6,969 bases of DNA, from positions 1 to 6,969 of the forward strand of contig JANYBU010000441.1 in assembly GCA_025360665.1 (NCBI GenBank), written 5' to 3'. This document shows positions 4,836 through 6,969 of this stretch, in pieces; the stretch's first letter is position 1, and the number at the start of each line of letters is the position of its first letter. The notes under the pieces were generated by a model. The model saw only the letters and a program-made list of their open reading frames with translations. It was not told the DNA's origin and searched no databases. Source of the stretch: Nitrospira sp. (GTDB taxonomy: Bacteria > Nitrospirota > Nitrospiria > Nitrospirales > Nitrospiraceae). Made by a program: the position numbers and the translations under genes.

Positions 4836-6969
4836 CTACCGCTCCAACATCCGTTCGACCAGCCCAAAGACCTTTTCCAACGCGACATCCAGCCTGGCTG
4901 GGTCCTTCCCGCCGGCTTGGGCCATCTCGGGCCTGCCGCCGCCGGTACCACCGACTTCCGCCGCCATCTCCTTGATAATATCGCCCGCTTTCAATCTGGC
5001 AATCAGATCCTTCGTGACGACAACCAGTAACGAGACTTTGCCATCGTTGGCAGCGCCGAGAGCCACGACACCGCTCTTCAATTTGTCCCGTAGCTGATCG
5101 GCCAGCGCCCGCATGCCGTTCACATCCAGGCCATCGGTCCGCTGCACATGCACCTGAACGCCAGCTATTGTTTTCGCCGTGGCCTCGACCGCTGAGCCGC
5201 TGGCCATTTTCAATTTCAGCTCTTCCAGCTCGCGTTCTTTATCTTTCAACTGCGTCATGACCTTGCGTGTTTTGGTGACCAATTCGGACTGGCCGACTTT
5301 GAGCAAGTCCGAGAGTTCCCGGATGTCCGTCTCCAGTTTCTTCATCTGCGCGAGCGCCCCGCTACCAGTCTGGGCTTCGATACGGCGCACACCAGCCGCG
5401 ACACCGGTCTCGGACTCAATTCGGAACAGGCCGATGTCCCCCGTGTGCCGACAGTGCGTACCGCCGCAGAGTTCTTTGCTAAAGGATTCGACGGTCACCA
5501 CCCGCACTTGTTCGCCATATTTATCGCCGAAGAAGGCCAACGCCCCCTTAGCGACCGCATCCTGAATGCTCATCACCTCAGTCGCGACCTGCTCGTTCTT
5601 CCGCACCTCGTTGTTCACCACCGTTTCGATCTCATCGATGTCGTGGGAGGTCAGCGGCCTGAAATGGGCGAAGTCGAATCGCAAACGATTCGGCCCGACG
5701 AGCGACCCGTACTGTTTGACGTGAGGACCTAGCAAATCGCGCAACGCGGCATGGAGCAAGTGGGTGGCGGTATGGTTTCGCTGAGCGTCCTGCCGCCTCG
5801 TGGCATTGACGGTCATGCGCAGCGCCTCGCCTTCACGAATCCGCCCTTTCGTGACGGTCCCCTTGTGCAGAATCAAGGTCGGCACAGGCCTCGTAGTTTC
5901 CTTGATCTCCATCTGCCCATCAGGGCCCGTCAGAACACCCTGATCGCCGACCTGCCCACCGCCTTCCGCATAGAACGGCGTCACATCCAGGACTAATTCA
6001 ACCTCATCGCCTTCTGCTGCTTCTTTGACCAGCCGGTCGCCTTTCAAAATCGCCTGCACGAGACTATCGTTTTCCAGACGATCATAGCCGATAAACTTCG
6101 TCGCCCCGATACGACCGGCCAGCTCCGCAACTGCCGGTCGAGCCGTTTCCTGTTCAAACCCGCCGGTTTTGCGCGCACGAGTCCTCTGTTCCTCAATGGC
6201 CTGGTCGAACCCCGCCTCATCGAGCGTCATCCCCTGCTCGCGGCAGGCCTCTCCCATCAAGTCCATTGGGAACCCATAGGTGTCGTAGAGCTTGAACACG
6301 TCAGAACCCGTGAGGACCTTACTCCCGGCCAAGCGTGCTTTCACAATCACCTCGTTGAGAATCGGCAAGCCATGATCGAGCGTGGCGATAAACCGCTCCT
6401 CTTCGCCTCTCGTCGCCTCGGCAATCGTCGCAGCAGCGACTCGGACTTCTGAATAGACCCCGGCCATCTGGTTCACGACCGCCGCCGTCAATTCATGGAG
6501 AAAGGGCTTGACGATGCCCAGTAGCCGTCCATGGCGCGCGGCCCGGCGCAGAATCCGGCGCAGCACATAGCCGCGCCCCTCGTTCGACGGCAGCACACCG
6601 TCAGCCATCAAGAACGTGATCGCGCGAAGGTGGTCCGCCACCACGCGCATCGACCGATCGGTCGCGTCCTTCTCCCCATACCGAACCCCGGCCCTGGTGC
6701 CCACGGCGCTGAGCAACGGCGTGAACACATCGCTGTCATAGTTGCTGTAGACGCCTTGTGCCACGGCCGCCAGCCGTTCCAATCCCATACCCGTATCGAT
6801 GCTGGGCCTAGGTAAGGGATGCAATTTCCCCGCGGCATCCCGATTGAACTGCATGAAGACGAGATTCCAGATCTCGAGGACGCGATCGCCCTCGCCGTTC
6901 GGCCGATCGTCGCCCGGCACTGACGGTCCCTGGTCGAAATGGAGTTCCGAGCAGGGGCCACAGGGTCCG
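4836..6969 (-). CDS. alaS: Alanine--tRNA ligase, 5' end outside window
   Basis: The frame is open from the window edge through the TAG at 4836-4838, giving 710 of roughly 880 residues; only the N-terminal part of the catalytic domain is missing. The enzyme charges tRNA-Ala and edits mischarged Ser/Gly-tRNA. The visible part begins GPCGPCSELHFDQGP (residues 1-15), then WNLVFMQFNRD (35-45) and class II motif 3, DTGMGLERL (58-66). The editing domain has the zinc ligands HTATH (H399, H403) and CGGTH (C501, H505). A coiled-coil-like segment rich in K and E (about 541-590) precedes the C-Ala domain, whose hallmark GGTGGGRPEMAQAGG is at about 673-687. No lesion is seen. A GTG at 6920 is internal and is not the start. 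First gene of the operon in this window. Confidence 0.97.
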   Translation of the reverse strand, partial: GPCGPCSELHFDQGPSVPGDDRPNGEGDRVLEIWNLVFMQFNRDAAGKLHPLPRPSIDTGMGLERLAAVAQGVYSNYDSDVFTPLLSAVGTRAGVRYGEKDATDRSMRVVADHLRAITFLMADGVLPSNEGRGYVLRRILRRAARHGRLLGIVKPFLHELTAAVVNQMAGVYSEVRVAAATIAEATRGEEERFIATLDHGLPILNEVIVKARLAGSKVLTGSDVFKLYDTYGFPMDLMGEACREQGMTLDEAGFDQAIEEQRTRARKTGGFEQETARPAVAELAGRIGATKFIGYDRLENDSLVQAILKGDRLVKEAAEGDEVELVLDVTPFYAEGGGQVGDQGVLTGPDGQMEIKETTRPVPTLILHKGTVTKGRIREGEALRMTVNATRRQDAQRNHTATHLLHAALRDLLGPHVKQYGSLVGPNRLRFDFAHFRPLTSHDIDEIETVVNNEVRKNEQVATEVMSIQDAVAKGALAFFGDKYGEQVRVVTVESFSKELCGGTHCRHTGDIGLFRIESETGVAAGVRRIEAQTGSGALAQMKKLETDIRELSDLLKVGQSELVTKTRKVMTQLKDKERELEELKLKMASGSAVEATAKTIAGVQVHVQRTDGLDVNGMRALADQLRDKLKSGVVALGAANDGKVSLLVVVTKDLIARLKAGDIIKEMAAEVGGTGGGRPEMAQAGGKDPARLDVALEKVFGLVERMLER

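Noticed and set aside
4832..4951. Upstream start at 4951 that would lengthen RuvX by 40 residues
   Set aside because: The added residues lie entirely inside the C-terminal codons of alaS and precede the conserved start of the RuvX fold; ATG at 4831 fits the family N-terminus.
5179..6815. Long plus-strand open frames opposite alaS
   Set aside because: They are antisense shadows of a strongly conserved AlaRS reading frame, with no recognisable domains.
6918..6920. GTG as the start of alaS
   Set aside because: The reading frame continues upstream to the window edge with conserved AlaRS sequence (GPCSELHFDQGP), so the gene is cut by the window and does not start here.

Overview
This 6,969-base window is moderately GC-rich bacterial chromosome. 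Apart from a transposase fragment at the left edge, every convincing gene is on the minus strand. The protein types, the gene order and the palindromic intergenic repeats suggest a Nitrospira-like (Nitrospirota) genome. That assignment is recognition and inference; no database was searched.

Layout from left to right. Positions 1-132 (+) are the last 43 codons of an IS30-family transposase. Positions 133-476 hold no convincing gene but carry copy 1 of a roughly 120-bp palindromic repeat (343-462). Next come ridA (477-947, -), a RidA/YjgF-family protein, and deoB (951-2108, -), a phosphopentomutase-family protein; the two are 3 bases apart. A 239-bp intergenic stretch (2109-2347) contains a different composite palindrome. 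deoC (2348-3031, -), deoxyribose-phosphate aldolase, follows. A second intergenic stretch (3032-3306) holds a candidate deoC promoter and copy 2 of the first repeat. On the right is a tight housekeeping operon transcribed leftward: alaS (5'-truncated by the window edge, 4836-6969), ruvX (4256-4831) and mltG (3307-4341).

How the genes fit together: alaS-ruvX-mltG covers tRNA charging, pre-16S rRNA processing and glycan-strand termination. It ends exactly at repeat copy 2. deoC-deoB-ridA looks like a small deoxynucleoside-sugar salvage group and ends 14 bp before repeat copy 1. In the textbook pathway DeoB converts deoxyribose-1-phosphate to the 5-phosphate and DeoC cleaves that to glyceraldehyde-3-phosphate and acetaldehyde. 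No nucleoside phosphorylase is in view.

The most interesting observation is that the DeoB-family protein keeps the fold, length and one metal site but appears to have lost the ligands of the other metal site, the usual threonine nucleophile (serine instead) and the substrate-phosphate-binding signature. It is probably not an ordinary phosphopentomutase. Secondary points are matching extended -10 boxes placed so close to the deoC and deoB start codons that leaderless mRNAs are predicted, two repeat copies whose central hairpins covary, and a RuvX C-terminal extension that overlaps mltG by 86 bases.
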